A stretch of DNA of 64,000 nt from Piezodorus guildinii (lineage: Eukaryota; Arthropoda; Insecta; Hemiptera; Pentatomidae), in NCBI GenBank assembly GCA_023052935.1, contig CM041298.1:24332192-24396191 (forward strand). Direction: 5' to 3'. Positions 11,846 to 22,407 of this stretch are shown piece by piece. Numbering within the stretch: position 1 is the first letter of the stretch; the number at the start of each line of letters is the position of its first letter. The position numbers and the translations under genes were made by a program. The notes under the pieces were generated by a model. The model worked only from the letters and a program-made list of their open reading frames with translations. It did not search any database and had not been told where the DNA came from.

Positions 11846-11977
11846 AATAGTTACTGGAGTGCTTCCATTGGGTTGCTCCTCAACAAGTCTGTCTCATGTG
11901 ATTTTTCTTTTAGCATATTTACTTGTTGTAATATAAATTACAGTTGTAAATTTCAATAAATAAATAAAAAAAAAAAA

Positions 11978-11990
11978 GTATTATTATTTA
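11978..11990. repeat. Right target-site duplication of the Jockey element
   Basis: This is an exact match to 6931-6943 and directly follows the A-run. Confidence 0.85.
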
Positions 11991-12834
11991 ATCTAAATAG
12001 TTAGTTTCCAACGAATATGAATAGAAGTTTTATTAAAATCAACTTAAAATATTTTTACTTTCACTTACTACATATAGTAAGGGAAAGTATTGCGATCATG
12101 AAAATTTTTGAACTCCAGTTTTCAACAGAAATACACGTTTTAGGGTTCCCTGATTCCAAATAACCAATTCCCGCAAAAAAGTCTGTGTGTGTCTGCGTCT
12201 GTGTGTGTGTGTGTGTGTGTGGTAACTCCCGGGCAGAAACGAAAAGTCCTATGAAACTGGAATTTCACATTTAAGACAACTATACGCCCAAGATGTTACA
12301 AAAACTTTTTCATCAAAATCGCCTAATCAGAAGAGCCAGTTTATACCATGCATATTCCACTTATTTATGATTTTCTCAAAAACGGTTCCGACGATTTTGA
12401 TTAAACTCGCATTATCGATGTAAAATTTAATTGTATTTAATATCAAGTAGGTTTCATTCTGATAAAAATAGTCTGATGAGGCTTAAATGCAGATATTTTA
12501 AATTTTCTTCATCTAAAGTACCTTCAATTCTGTAGATTCTATAAAAATAACTATATTAACTTGTTACCAATTAGATAAATAACTAAAGGAGAAACCTAAA
12601 AACATATTTTTTTGATGCAATTTTTAGTTTTTGAACATTAGAACAGTAATATAGACGTATAATATACCGTTGGAAAGCTAAAGATTTTAGAAAAAAATAT
12701 TATCTTATGCACAAGCTTGTAAAAAGTATAGGTAAAAAAAACGATAAAACTAACTGATTATTTTGATAATAATATAATGGATTTTTTAATAAAACACATG
12801 TTTATAAAGAAGTTCCATTTAACTAATTCTTTAA

Positions 12835-14011
12835 ATAACAGAAAAGACTGTTGAGAAGGACAAAGAGCTCTCCGTCTGTTTCGTTGATCTCCAGAAGGCT
12901 TTTGATAGAGTGAGAAAGGAAGATATAGAGAGGACACTGTCTGAGCGAGGTGTAGACCGTGGAACAACCTTGGCAGTGATGAGTCTCTATAAAACGATGA
13001 GGAATGTGATTAGGACCAGAAATCACATTTCAAAAGAATTTGAGACTACACTGGGTATCCGACAGGGCTGTAGCCTGAGTCCTTTGCTCTTCATCATGGT
13101 TCTGGACTTGGCACTAAGGAGAACCAAGCCTATAATGAGGAAATTCCAGCTAGGGCACAGGAACTTGCACCCTACCAGATATTCCCTGATGGCCTTCGCT
13201 GCCGACATCGTCTTGCTAGCTGCCAACGATCGAGACCTCCAACACAACATAAATGTCCTCCAAGAAGAATTATCCGCAATAAGTATGAATGAATGAATCA
13301 ATCCGGAGAAGACGAAATGCATGCGTATTGGAAAGAAACCCCGAAGGATAATGAGAGTAATAAGGGTTGGAGGAGAGAGATTAGAGCAGGTTGACAGTTT
13401 TAAATATCTGGGAGCTCATCTCAATGAGAGTGGCTACATAGACGAGGAAGTGGCCCAAAGAATTGGAGCAGCAGGCAAGATGTTCTGTATGGTCAGACGA
13501 GGTTTCCTAGGGAGAAGAGAAGTGACAAAGCGGACCAAGCTAGCAGTCTATAAATCGACCTTCCTCCCTATTTTATCGTACTCCTCAGAATCGTGGACCC
13601 TCACCACAAAACACAGGAGTCAGATACAAGAGATGGAAATGAGGTATCTACGAAAAATAGAGAGGAAAACAAGAAGAGATAGAATAAGGAACGCCGCCAT
13701 ACGGGCTAATCTCGATGTCAAACTGGCAGAGACCATACTGGAGGAGTAAAAACTGAGATGGTTTGGACATCTTCTTAGGATGGATCCAGACAGACGTGCC
13801 AGGAAGACCTACGAGACCCGCACGGAAGGAAAGAGACCCAGAGGCCTCGCATCTCCTGGGAGGATAGTGTAAAGGAGGTATGCAGAAAACGCGGAATAAA
13901 TTGGAACAGGAGAGCAGAGTTAGCGCAGGTGAGAGACAACTGGACCAGACTCTATAAGCAGGACCCTCACACCGATGAGCGGTAGAAGGAGGAATGATAA
14001 TGATGATGATG
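12835..14011 (+). mobile_element. RTE-like non-LTR retrotransposon, 5'-truncated
   Basis: The insertion is flanked by ACTAATTCTTTAA at 12822-12834 and 14012-14024. It starts inside the RT domain and ends in a short ATGATAATGATGATGATG-type repeat, as RTE-like elements usually do rather than in poly(A). The coding content is the C-terminal half of an 'endonuclease-reverse transcriptase' protein widespread in insects. It entered family A copy A6, so it is younger than that copy. Confidence 0.85.
12841..13985 (+). pseudogene. RTE-like RT, C-terminal half, with stops
   Basis: The frame opens at the truncation point and reads VCFVDLQKAFDRV (RT motif A), then RQGCSLSPLLF (motif B). At the active-site motif C the sequence is FAADIVLLA, so the first aspartate of the usual FADD is missing. 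In-frame stops occur at 13294-13296 and 13747-13749, with the same frame open between them (SFKYLGAHLNESG; WTLTTKHRSQIQ). After 13750 the WFGHLLRMDPDR segment continues, then the frame shifts near 13850 and finishes with the SWEDSVKEVC segment. It is dead. Confidence 0.85.
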
Positions 14012-14170
14012 ACTAATTCTTTAATGGTTTCACTCATTTTTATCTCTTACTATATTTGAAAATTCTTTAAATTCTTTAATCGATTATAAAAACGGAGGTA
14101 AGTGAATGTCGTGTGATGTCCGCACCAGATTTTTTAAATTGAAGTATAGTTAACATTTTTTAAATTTATT

Positions 14171-14213
14171 TAAACAGTCGAGGTAAGTGAAAGTCGTATA
14201 TTGCCACACAAGA
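14171..14213 (-). repeat. Extra family A terminal unit in tandem
   Basis: About 40 bp after the end of copy A6 a second, diverged copy of the element terminus appears: 'GAGGTAAGTGAAAGTCG' followed by a T-run preceded by CACAAGA. Only the terminal piece is present. A comparable double end is found at 30838-30956. Confidence 0.6.
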
Positions 14214-14750
14214 TTTTTTTTTTAATTTATGTTTATTAATTAATTATTTTAGAGTGTTTTGTCGAGGTAATGCTGTCACGATATGATTGCAATCTATTCG
14301 GTTATCTATACTAGCTGACGATATGGCTCGGAGCTACACTTGCTTCCACGAATCCTGTCCTAAATTTTCACCTGTTCCCCTGTACCATCATCATATCAGT
14401 TAGATATATCATCAACAAATGTGCGAACCCTCTACAATCTGTCCATTACCCTCCTGGCTTCCATTGACACCTTTGTACATAGTTAAATCCAAAGCTGTAG
14501 CAGAGCCCGTTTCATAATACGATGACTGTGTTAATTTTATCCTGATTTTAGTTTTTGATTCATTCATTAAGTTATCAGTTAGACTAGTCTGCGCGAGATT
14601 TAATCAATTCTGAGATACTCATTCTTCATTGAAGTCAATAATGAGGGAATGAAGGTCCCTGACCCACCAATTCTTTAATTAGAATTTCTCCATTACTTGT
14701 CGAATTACTATGATTTGAACATTTTTAGATTAACTCACCTATATATTTTT
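14214..14750. other. Unique spacer, nothing recognised
   Basis: Slightly less AT-rich than the surroundings. No ORF with recognisable content and no shared repeat is visible. Confidence 0.4.
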
Positions 14751-15115
14751 ATTTTCACTTACTATATATAGTAAGAGAAAGTATTGCGATCGTGAAAATT
14801 TTCAAATTCCAGTTTTCAACGGAAATAAACGTTTTAGGGTACCCTAAGTCCAAATAACCAAGTCCCGCAAAAAAGTCTATGTGTGTCTGTGTCTGTGTGG
14901 TAACTCGCGTGGTATCATGTAGGTTTTATTCTGATAAAAATAGTCTGACAGGGCTTAAATGCCGATATTTTAAATGTTCCTTCTACTAAAGTACCTTTAA
15001 TTCTGTATATTTTTTAAAAATAACCATATCATCTAGTTAGCATTGATAAATAACAGCTAAATATGCAAGTTGAGCAAATTTGAAAAGCTACAAAAGGAAA
15101 AAACTGAAAAAATAT

Positions 15116-15858
15116 TTTATATCAATCACTATTATAGAAGAGTATATTAGAATATGATCATATCAATTGGAACAATCTCTTCTTGTTTTTGTTCATATGT
15201 ATTTATTTATTCATACATGTCAACAACCAATCTTTATAACGTTTCGAGGCTTCACATGCCTCATCTTCAGATATTTAATGTTATCTAAAATATAATTGTA
15301 CAAATATTTCAACCAATTATATACATGTTAACAATATATTATCTATAAATTAGAAATAATTTATATTTTAAACTATTTACATTATGTATAAAATTTTATA
15401 TATACTTACATCCATTTCCATATTTTTACTCAATATAGGTCATTAAACAATATATTTCATTCACATTATCAAATCTTAATTTTTCATCATCACATATATC
15501 AATTTATCCTGTGTACTTGAAACTATCATGTGTACTCAACTGGTCGTTATCTAATGCCTTTCCTGCTCCATTCAATGTTTTCAAACAATCACAACTCTAC
15601 TTCTACCCAAGTTAAAATTTTATACATAATGTAAATAGTTCATAAATATAAATTATTTCTAATTTATAGATAATATATTGTTAACATGTATATAATTGGT
15701 TGAAATATTTGTACAATTATATTTTAGATAACATTAAATATCTGAAGATGAGGCATGTGAAGCCTCGAAACGTTATAAAGATTGGTTGTTGACATGTAAT
15801 GTAAATAAATGCATATGAACAAAAACAAGAAGAGATTGTTCCAATTGATATGATCATA
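15116..15858. mobile_element. Foldback element with 247-bp inverted arms
   Basis: Arms at 15152-15398 and 15613-15859 are near-perfect reverse complements (they share ATATGATCATATCAATTGG at the outer end and TATAAAATTTTA at the inner end), with an unrelated ~214-bp centre. Flanking TGAAAAAATAT occurs at 15105-15115 and 15859-15869, which fits a target duplication and restores the interrupted family A sequence. The left arm has about 35 extra bases outside the inverted part. There is no coding capacity. The class is uncertain: the arm motif hints at a Penelope-like origin. Confidence 0.72.
15742..15774 (+). ncRNA. Hammerhead-ribozyme-like core in the right foldback arm
   Basis: CTGAAGA fits the CUGANGA box. 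It is followed by a GAGGC/GCCTC hairpin and then GAAAC-GTT, which matches the GAAA box and a GUH cleavage triplet. The flanks TAT before the box and ATA after the triplet could form a 3-bp stem I. One unpaired T sits before the hairpin. The same sequence occurs inverted in the left arm (about 15237-15269). Penelope-like retroelements are known to carry minimal hammerheads of this sort, but activity is not shown by the sequence. Confidence 0.45.
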
Positions 15859-16193
15859 TGAAAAAATATATTTTTAATGCAATTTTTCGTTTTTGAACAT
15901 AACATTAATATACCGTCGGAAAGCAAAAGATTTTAGAAAAAAATATTATCTAATGCACAAGAGCTTGTAAAAGTTAATAGAGAGTGATAAAACGTCGAAA
16001 AAAATAAGTGATTGTTTTACATAATAATATAAACGATTTTTTGATGAAACACCTATTTCTATAGAAATTTAATTTAATTAATTCTTTAATAGTTTCACTG
16101 ATTTTTATCTCTGACTGTATTTGAAAATTCTTTCATTGATTTTAAAAATGGAGGTAAGTGAAAGCCTGTTGCCCTTACTAGATTTTTTTCTAA

Positions 16194-16790
16194 CCAGTGT
16201 ATACTTTTCAAAAAGGACCTAATAACATATTTTAGGGTTGTAGCGAACATAGAAACGAAACTTTGAGCTGGCCCAGAAAACGAGGCTTTACATTATAAAT
16301 CAGAGAAACTTGACGTGACATTATGTATTCTCATTGTCAGCGGTTACAGCGTGATGTGTATTACGTTTTCTTATTTATAAGGGCTAACAGGGTATCATAA
16401 ACCTATTATTTAGAGTATATTACTCATAATTAATACTGTAATAATGTATGTATATATAATAATATTAAATAAGTAAATTCTTTATTATCCTGGGACATGT
16501 ACCTTTAGAATAAAATATACAGAAAGTACAAGATGTGCTTTGGAATCTTAGAGTAAATTAAATACATATAAACAAGTTAATAATTACCAATATAAAATGG
16601 ACATATTTAAATGAGAAAAAAAACAACAAACATTAAATAAAAAAGCTTATTTACAATTCTATTGAGCCTTGGATATTCATGATTAAATACTGTAGTGGTT
16701 TCTAACTAGTGTATACTTTTCAAAAAATACATAATAACATCTTTTAGGCTTGTTGCGAACAGATAGACAACTTTGAGCTGGCTTGATTTG
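16194..16790. repeat. Direct repeat pair of about 85-90 bp
   Basis: Bases 16194-16282 and 16699-16787 share a diverged block with 'GTGTATACTTTTCAAAAA', 'ATAACAT.TTTTAGG.TTGT' and 'ACTTTGAGCTGGC', about 505 bp apart in direct order. Between them lies a segment, 16490-16560 ('GGGACATGTACCTTTAGAATA'), that recurs near 48100. This could be the remnant of an unrecognised element with terminal repeats or a tandem duplication. Confidence 0.5.
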
Positions 16791-17084
16791 AAGGTAGAAA
16801 GGGAGTTGGAGTGACAGAAGAAATGAGAAAGGATCTGTCGAAATGTGCAGTTCGGCGCGCCGTACTGTATAGATCCGAAGGCATGGAGCATGTAAAACGG
16901 GGATTAACAGAGGATTTGAATCGTAGGAGGTCAAAGACGTATGATGGTAAAGGAATGACGCAAGGAAATACTTGTAACAATTGGAAGGGTAAAGCCATTT
17001 CAACTCACTATAAAATTGGAATATGGAGGTGTACCGAGAGACACCGAAGATGAATCAGACTATTCGTGGATCAGAATTAAATCT

Positions 17085-17554
17085 ACATGATATTAAATAC
17101 CATTAATTTTTGAGTTGAATACAACGATTTTTATTAAAAATTTGCTGTAACATCTCGGGCGTACAGTTGTCTCAAATATGAAATTTCAGTTTCTCACACC
17201 ATGTTTTTTTTTTAATGATGGAGTTTTGTTGACCGTTGAGAAATTAGATGAGGAAGATGGTTGGGGGTGCGGTCATAAATTAAAAACACACATTTAAAAT
17301 AAGTGTTATTTTAATTATGTGCCGACGTTTCGGCCTACAATGTGGGCCTTCATCAGGGTTGACTCGACGTGAAGGCGTTGCCTAAAGGAGTTTTTTTTGT
17401 ACTGAACTTACCAAACACACAAATCTTTTTGCGGGACTTATATGGACTCAGAAAACTCTAAAAACTGTATTAGAGGTGAAATCAGGAATTCAAAAATTTC
17501 CACGATCGCAATACTTTCCCTGACAATATATTTAATATTTAGGTTAGTGGAAGT
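17085..17554 (+). repeat. Family A copy A8, fragment with an insertion
   Basis: The left part runs to 'ATGAAATTTCAGTTT' near 17200. The right part resumes around 17405 with 'CACACAAATCTTTTTGCGGGAC' and ends in a decayed palindrome near 17520-17554. About 200 bp of unrelated sequence separates them. Confidence 0.65.
17321..17366 (-). ncRNA. Second hammerhead-ribozyme-like core
   Basis: Read on the minus strand, CTGATGA is followed by a GGCC/GGCC hairpin and then GAAAC-GTC. All positions of the hammerhead CUGANGA and GAAA boxes and a GUC cleavage triplet are present. The CC just before the box could pair with the GG after the triplet. As in the foldback motif there is one unpaired base before the hairpin. 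The motif lies in the ~200-bp insert in copy A8. The conserved phrase is typical of Penelope-like retroelement ends. Confidence 0.5.
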
Positions 17555-18087
17555 AAGTATGCTAAACTATAAAAGATGAATCGAATTAAAAGTTTATTAG
17601 GATTTTATCATGTTCATATTATGAAATTTTAGGAACCAATTACAAAATATATTTACAATCAAAATTCACGTATTGATAATTCTAATAATTAATCATCATT
17701 TAATATTTGATAATGAAAACCTATTAGTACGGAATCAGATGGTAACCTTTCAGAGACAAAAGATAATACAGAACCATTTTAGAATACATAAATGAGACCA
17801 TTATCGTCAATCGAGATTACATAAAACAGAAACTCTGAAATTACAGGGTATGATAAACCGAGATTAAGGTTTTATTGGAAAATCTAAATTCCCATCGCTA
17901 TTGCTTTAGAGGATTTTGGATTAAAATGGAATTAATGTGCCCTTACAGACCACCATTCTCGTTTCTATAGACCAAATGGCCCTATAAGTTTCATATTATT
18001 TCTAGAATATAGTTTTTACCCGTTAGAAGTATAATATGAAAAGAATATGTAGTAAAATATCTTTTATTGCTTTATATTATAATTAAA
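17555..18087. other. AT-rich spacer, nothing recognised
   Basis: No repeats shared with the rest of the window and no plausible ORF are visible. Confidence 0.4.
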
Positions 18088-20156
18088 AAAACGGAACAAA
18101 GTATTACACAATGGTTTATTATTTCAAAATAACAATATAGCGGTATAACTGTTTATAAAGTTGTAGATAGGCAATTAAGTAATATGAAAAGCGAAAAATA
18201 ATTCAAAGGAAAATAGCATAGCACCACTTCTAATTTCTAAACGCTATTCCCTTAACTTTTTTTGGCTCTTGAAATTCTTTAAAAAAACTTAGTTTTAATT
18301 TATTTATTAATAAGCAGAATTTTTTTTATTTTTTATTCGGGTTCTACGCATCTTGAAACCTAAGCCCTCATATAAGTTTTTAAAAAATTCCTGGTTCCTT
18401 ACATTTTTCTCTACCATCAATAATAACCGAGATATAAGAGAGTTGCATCTCTTATAAGTTGTAGCTTGACCATATAAGATTTTTTTTTTGTTCTCTTTGT
18501 TCATCGCGTTGTCTTGACCTCTGAGGTATTTTCGATTTTTCTCCATCTTCAATAATAACCGTTTTTTTGTGAAATTACATCAATTAAAATTTTTATTATT
18601 ATTGCACTATACTGATTCTAAAACTCTTTACACTTTTTTCTCTATCTTAAAAAATAACTGGGTTATAGCCGTATTTATGGATAAAATTTCAATTTTTTTT
18701 TCTAATTTGTATTATTATTTGCGGTTTTTTAGCTAAAAAACACCAATAAATTTTTTCTCTATGTTCAAAAATAACTGTGTTATGGGCGTATATATGGGCA
18801 AGATTTCGATTTGTTTCCTTTTTTTCTTTATGGTTTTCTTCTTTATCGTGCTTTAATGTTTCTAAAACTCTAGACACGTTTTTCTCTATCTTCAAAAATA
18901 ATTGAGTTATGAGCGTATTTATGGATACAATTTTTAATTTTTTCTCTTTTTATAATTATATGCGGGGTTTTTTTTTTGTTTTTTTTTTTGTTAATAAACG
19001 CTAATACATTTTGTATCTATCTTCAAAAATAACTGATTTATTGAATTAAATCACTTTAATCGGCCGCCATTTAAAAAAAAAAATCTGGTGCGGGCAAAAC
19101 ACGACTTTCTCTTACCTCCATTTTTAAAATCAATGAAAGAATTTTTAAATACAGTTAGCCATAGAAATACGTGAAACTATTAAAGAATTAATTAAATTGA
19201 ATTTATATAGAAACATGTGTTTTATTAAAAAATCTATTATATTATTATCTAAAATAATCAGTTAGTTTTATCGGCTTTTCATTACTCTCTATTAACTTTT
19301 AAAAGCTTGAGTATAAGATAATATTTTTTCTAAAATCTTTAGCTTTCCAACGGTATATCATACATGTATATTACTGCTCTTATGTTCAAATACAAAAAAT
19401 TGCATTAAAAAAATATTTTTTCTGTTTTCTCTTTTAGTTGGGTATCGAATTCATTCAATTTATATATTTACCTGTTTTTCATCAGTGGTAACAAGATAAT
19501 ATAGTTATTTTTATAGAATCAACAAAATTAAAGGTACTTTAGAGAAAGACAAGTTAAAATATCGGCATTAAAGCCCTGCCAGACCATTTTAATCAGAATT
19601 AAGACTACATGATATTAAAGCACATTTAATTTAACATCGATATAGCGAGTTTAATCATAATCGTCGTAACCGTTTTTGAGAAAATAAAAAAAAAGGTACA
19701 AAATGCATGGTATAAAGTGGCTCTTCTACTAAGCTCATTTTGATGAAAAAGGTTTTGTAACGTCTCGGGCGTATATTTGTCTTAAATATGAAATTTCAGT
19801 TATATAGAACTTTTGGTTTCCGCCCGGGAGTTATCACATACACACACCAGACTTTTTTGTGGGACTTGGTTATTTGGACTCAGGGGACCCTTAAACGCGT
19901 ATTTCCGTTGTAAACTAGAACTCGTGGAATTTTCACGATCGCAATACTTTCCCTTACTATATATAGCAAGCGAAAGTAATAACTAGCTGATATCAACGTC
20001 TAGGTGTTAGAAACATCCTGGATTTTTTTTGTATTCGCTATTTGAATTCTACGCATTTTGAAACGTAAGCACACAAATTTTGAGGGTAATGGGGGAGGTA
20101 ATTTTTTTTTGTTCGATTACAAATATTCATTATTGGAAATAATAAACCAACAGTAG
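18088..20156 (+). repeat. Family B copy B2, interrupted by family A
   Basis: It starts near 'TATTACACAATGGTTTATT' at 18094-18112 and ends with the inverted counterpart 'TGGAAATAATAAACCA' near 20134-20150. Without the 894-bp family A copy it is about 1.15 kb. It shows several repeated 'ATCTTCAAAAATAACTG' blocks with T-runs. The family A insertion splits it right after CGGCCGCCATTT, and the B sequence resumes at TAACTAGCTGATATCAACG. Confidence 0.75.
19084..19977 (+). repeat. Family A copy A9, full length, inside family B
   Basis: It begins TCTGGTGCGGGCAAAACACG directly after an A-run and ends with a TATATATAGCAAG-type palindrome and CGAAAGT. The (CA)n tract is short here (about 19833-19846). 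Comparison with uninterrupted family B copies at 4541 and 25345 shows the empty site and no target duplication longer than a few A/T bases. Confidence 0.88.
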
Positions 20157-20780
20157 GACCAGTTTTGTTTCTTTCACCTACCTTTTATCTCAGGCCCGAA
20201 ACGTTTGGACCTTAATACGCATTTTGCTGTATAGCTTCTGCGTTTGCACCCAGCAATACTAAATCATCGGCTTACACTAGAACCGGAATTTCATCACCCA
20301 GTTTTATACAGTTCTCAGTACGCGCTTAAACATTCCAGTATATATTGACTAAAGTTTAACTCCACCTCTATGGTATAATTCGTCTAGAAAACAACCACTT
20401 ATACGAAATGCGAACCCATTTGATACAAAGGGAACAGATCGAAGCTTCCAAATATAGCTGGAGTGGAATGAGTGGGGGGGTGAGTATATTCCTAAAGCCC
20501 CTAAAACAGTGTTTAGGAATTTCAGAACAGATTTTAATTCTATTATTCATTTCCATGACTAATTACTCTCAGGAATGATGAGATTAAATCAGCAAAAATC
20601 AATAAAAACATATATTATAACAGAAAAATAATAAAACAAAACTTGAAAAAATATTTTTTTTCTATATCAGGCATTGGCAATGCTAAAGAATATGCAGTTA
20701 TTCGTTCATTACCACTTGATAATTAATGAGTTTTCATATTACAGGTATCATCTCACTGAATGAATTTGGGAAAAAAAAGT
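20157..20780. other. Unique spacer, nothing recognised
   Basis: The 62-codon minus frame near 20368 has no recognisable domain. Nothing else is supported. Confidence 0.4.
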
Positions 20781-21065
20781 GGGATCACTTGTAGCTGGGT
20801 GGTTAGCGTAACAGCCTCCCATGCTAAAGGTCACGGGTTCAAACCCGCAGATGGTCCTAGGATTTTTAATGGGAGTAAAAAATCCTTAGTTACGCCGTCC
20901 TTCGGAGGGGACGTTAAAAGGTGGTCCCGAGCCTGTGCAATGCCAGGTACTCGTTAAAGATCCCTATCCTAATAAAACCTGGATAGGCAAAATTTAGGAC
21001 TCCCACTGTAGCATCGTCCGACTAGCCATAGTAGCATAAAGTGACGTTAAAAAAATAAACAAACA
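20781..21065 (+). repeat. SINE-1 copy, full length, tRNA-derived
   Basis: The head is tRNA-like: an A-box-like TAGCTGGGTGGTTAGCG at about 20792-20808 and a B-box-like GGGTTCAAACCC at 20835-20846. A body follows with 'TTACGCCGTCCTTCGGAG', 'GGTACTCGTTAAAGATCCC' and 'GCATCGTCCGACTAGCCAT'. The 3' end is GTGACGTTAAA followed by an AAATAAAC-type tail. This is the best full-length reference in the window together with the copy at 58.9 kb. RNA polymerase III transcription from the internal boxes is the expected mode for such a SINE. Confidence 0.85.
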
Positions 21066-21900
21066 AAAAAAAAGCACAAAATAATTTTAATTTCTGTATT
21101 TCTTTATTTTCAGATCGGCTGCGTGAGCCATACATGGTGTGTATATAAACAGTCATTACAATTTTTAGCAATACAAAATAATTAAAAACTAAATGTAATA
21201 GTTCAGGAAATCGTTTCTATTTCTGGTTAATAATATATAATATATAAAAATATATAAATACCGCCGTCCGCAGGTTTTCTCCGAAACTACTTGACTAAAT
21301 TTAGCATCAAATACTAGGGTATCCGGGGCATTTATTATTATCGATAATTAAAACTCTATAAAACAGAATAAAAATTATTGAAATCGGTCTATAAATAGTA
21401 GAGATATAGTGTTTTGAAATTAGGGATTGGTCATTTTCCATTGATTATTTTATCGTTTTTCTGATTAGATATTTTATATAGGTTAAAAGCTATATAAACT
21501 GTTATAGCCTTATTAGAAACCACCCTTACTCAGCTTCCATTGGCTCACACCAGTGACACAGCTGAGAGAGGCGTTGGGATCTCTTGGATTCTGCTTTTCC
21601 TTCAACATGTAGGAGGAAAGGCCCGGTTCAGAGTTCCTTCAGGAGATTGTATATACGTATCATTGTGTGTAAGATGTTTATTTATTTCTTAACTTTGTAC
21701 TAATTTCAATTATAAGTTATTTATTTTTGTTATTATATGTAATTGTTTACTTTTACTTGAATATTGTTTTATATTTTTATGTAAATTGACTTTATCATTG
21801 GAATTTTGTAAACATTTGTATGTATGTGGTCCTATATCATCAATACTATTGTTCATGTCGATACAAATCGTAATATATCTTATTAAATATTTCTTCTTTA
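21066..21900. other. AT-rich stretch, no gene recognised
   Basis: Around 21262-21420 the 'TTTTCTCCGAAACTACTTGACTAAATTT' segment resembles, in reverse, the phrase near the 3' end of family B, but the match is weak. The rest, with 'CAATTATAAGTTATTTATTTTTG'-like sequence, holds no convincing ORF. Confidence 0.4.
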
Positions 21901-21929
21901 TTATCTTCCTCTTATGTCATTAGCTAGCG

Positions 21930-22350
21930 TCGAGAAGCCTCAATCCAGAGTAACTACTTACAATTCTTTTTCTTTTGCTTCACCCTGTAGTGCCTTTCAG
22001 CGTAGGAGAGCGATTAGCCAGGATTGCCATGGTACCTCTAATTCTCGGTATGTAATTCTAGTGGGGCCACGTGGCCACCTTCCTGTGGATCGAATTGCCG
22101 ATACCTTTATAAGATTCATGTACTCGTTCATACGCTGACATGTCCAAACTCCTGGAGTTACCGTGTTTCTAGAGTGGTTTTAAGTTCTGTAACTTCAAGT
22201 TTCTCTTTAATACTTTCATTACTAATGCGATCCCTTCTAGTTCTCACAACAGATCTGCAATGAAACGTCATTTCTGCTACCGTTGTGCGACGAGAATACC
22301 TTTCTACCGCCATAGGTGAGTTTAGGTAGGTAATAGTTTAGGATGACACA

Positions 22351-22407
<57 letters not shown>

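Larger units (their letters stand above)
6944..11977 (+). mobile_element. Jockey-type non-LTR retrotransposon, full length, inactivated
   Basis: The element is bounded by a 13-bp direct repeat, GTATTATTATTTA, at 6931-6943 and 11978-11990. It has a 5' UTR of about 550 bp, ORF1 (gag-like), ORF2 (endonuclease plus RT), and a 3' A-rich tail 'AATAAATAAATAAAAAAAAAAAA' type at 11955-11977. ORF1 and ORF2 overlap by four bases (ATGA at 9124-9127), as in many Jockey-group elements. ORF1 carries one frameshift and ORF2 two, so it cannot be autonomous now. The first base of the element is uncertain within the T-run at 6944-6950; the CAGT at 6951 is the likely start. Confidence 0.88.
12057..14129 (-). repeat. 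Family A copy A6, interrupted by an RTE-like element
   Basis: The copy reads in reverse: ACTTTCACTTACTACATATAGTAAG at the left, a (TG)n tract about 12183-12222, then the interior up to 12834. It resumes at 14012 and ends GGTAAGTGAATGTCG...CACCAGA at 14129 before a T-run. The interruption coincides exactly with the 13-bp duplication of the inserted element. Confidence 0.85.
14751..16182 (-). repeat. Family A copy A7, interrupted by a foldback element
   Basis: The head is ATTTTCACTTACTATATATAGTAAG, and the end has GGTAAGTGAAAG with ACTAGA and a T-run. A deletion removes the block just after the short TG-rich tract, at about 14905-14915. The copy is split by the insertion at about 15116-15858. 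Confidence 0.82.

Noticed and set aside
16811..17053. 80-codon plus frame, possibly an exon
   Set aside because: No domain, no clear splice sites, and it starts inside one unit of a diverged repeat.
20790..20850. Genuine tRNA gene
   Set aside because: The A- and B-boxes belong to SINE-1 heads. The sequence does not close into an acceptor stem and recurs with a SINE body and tail.
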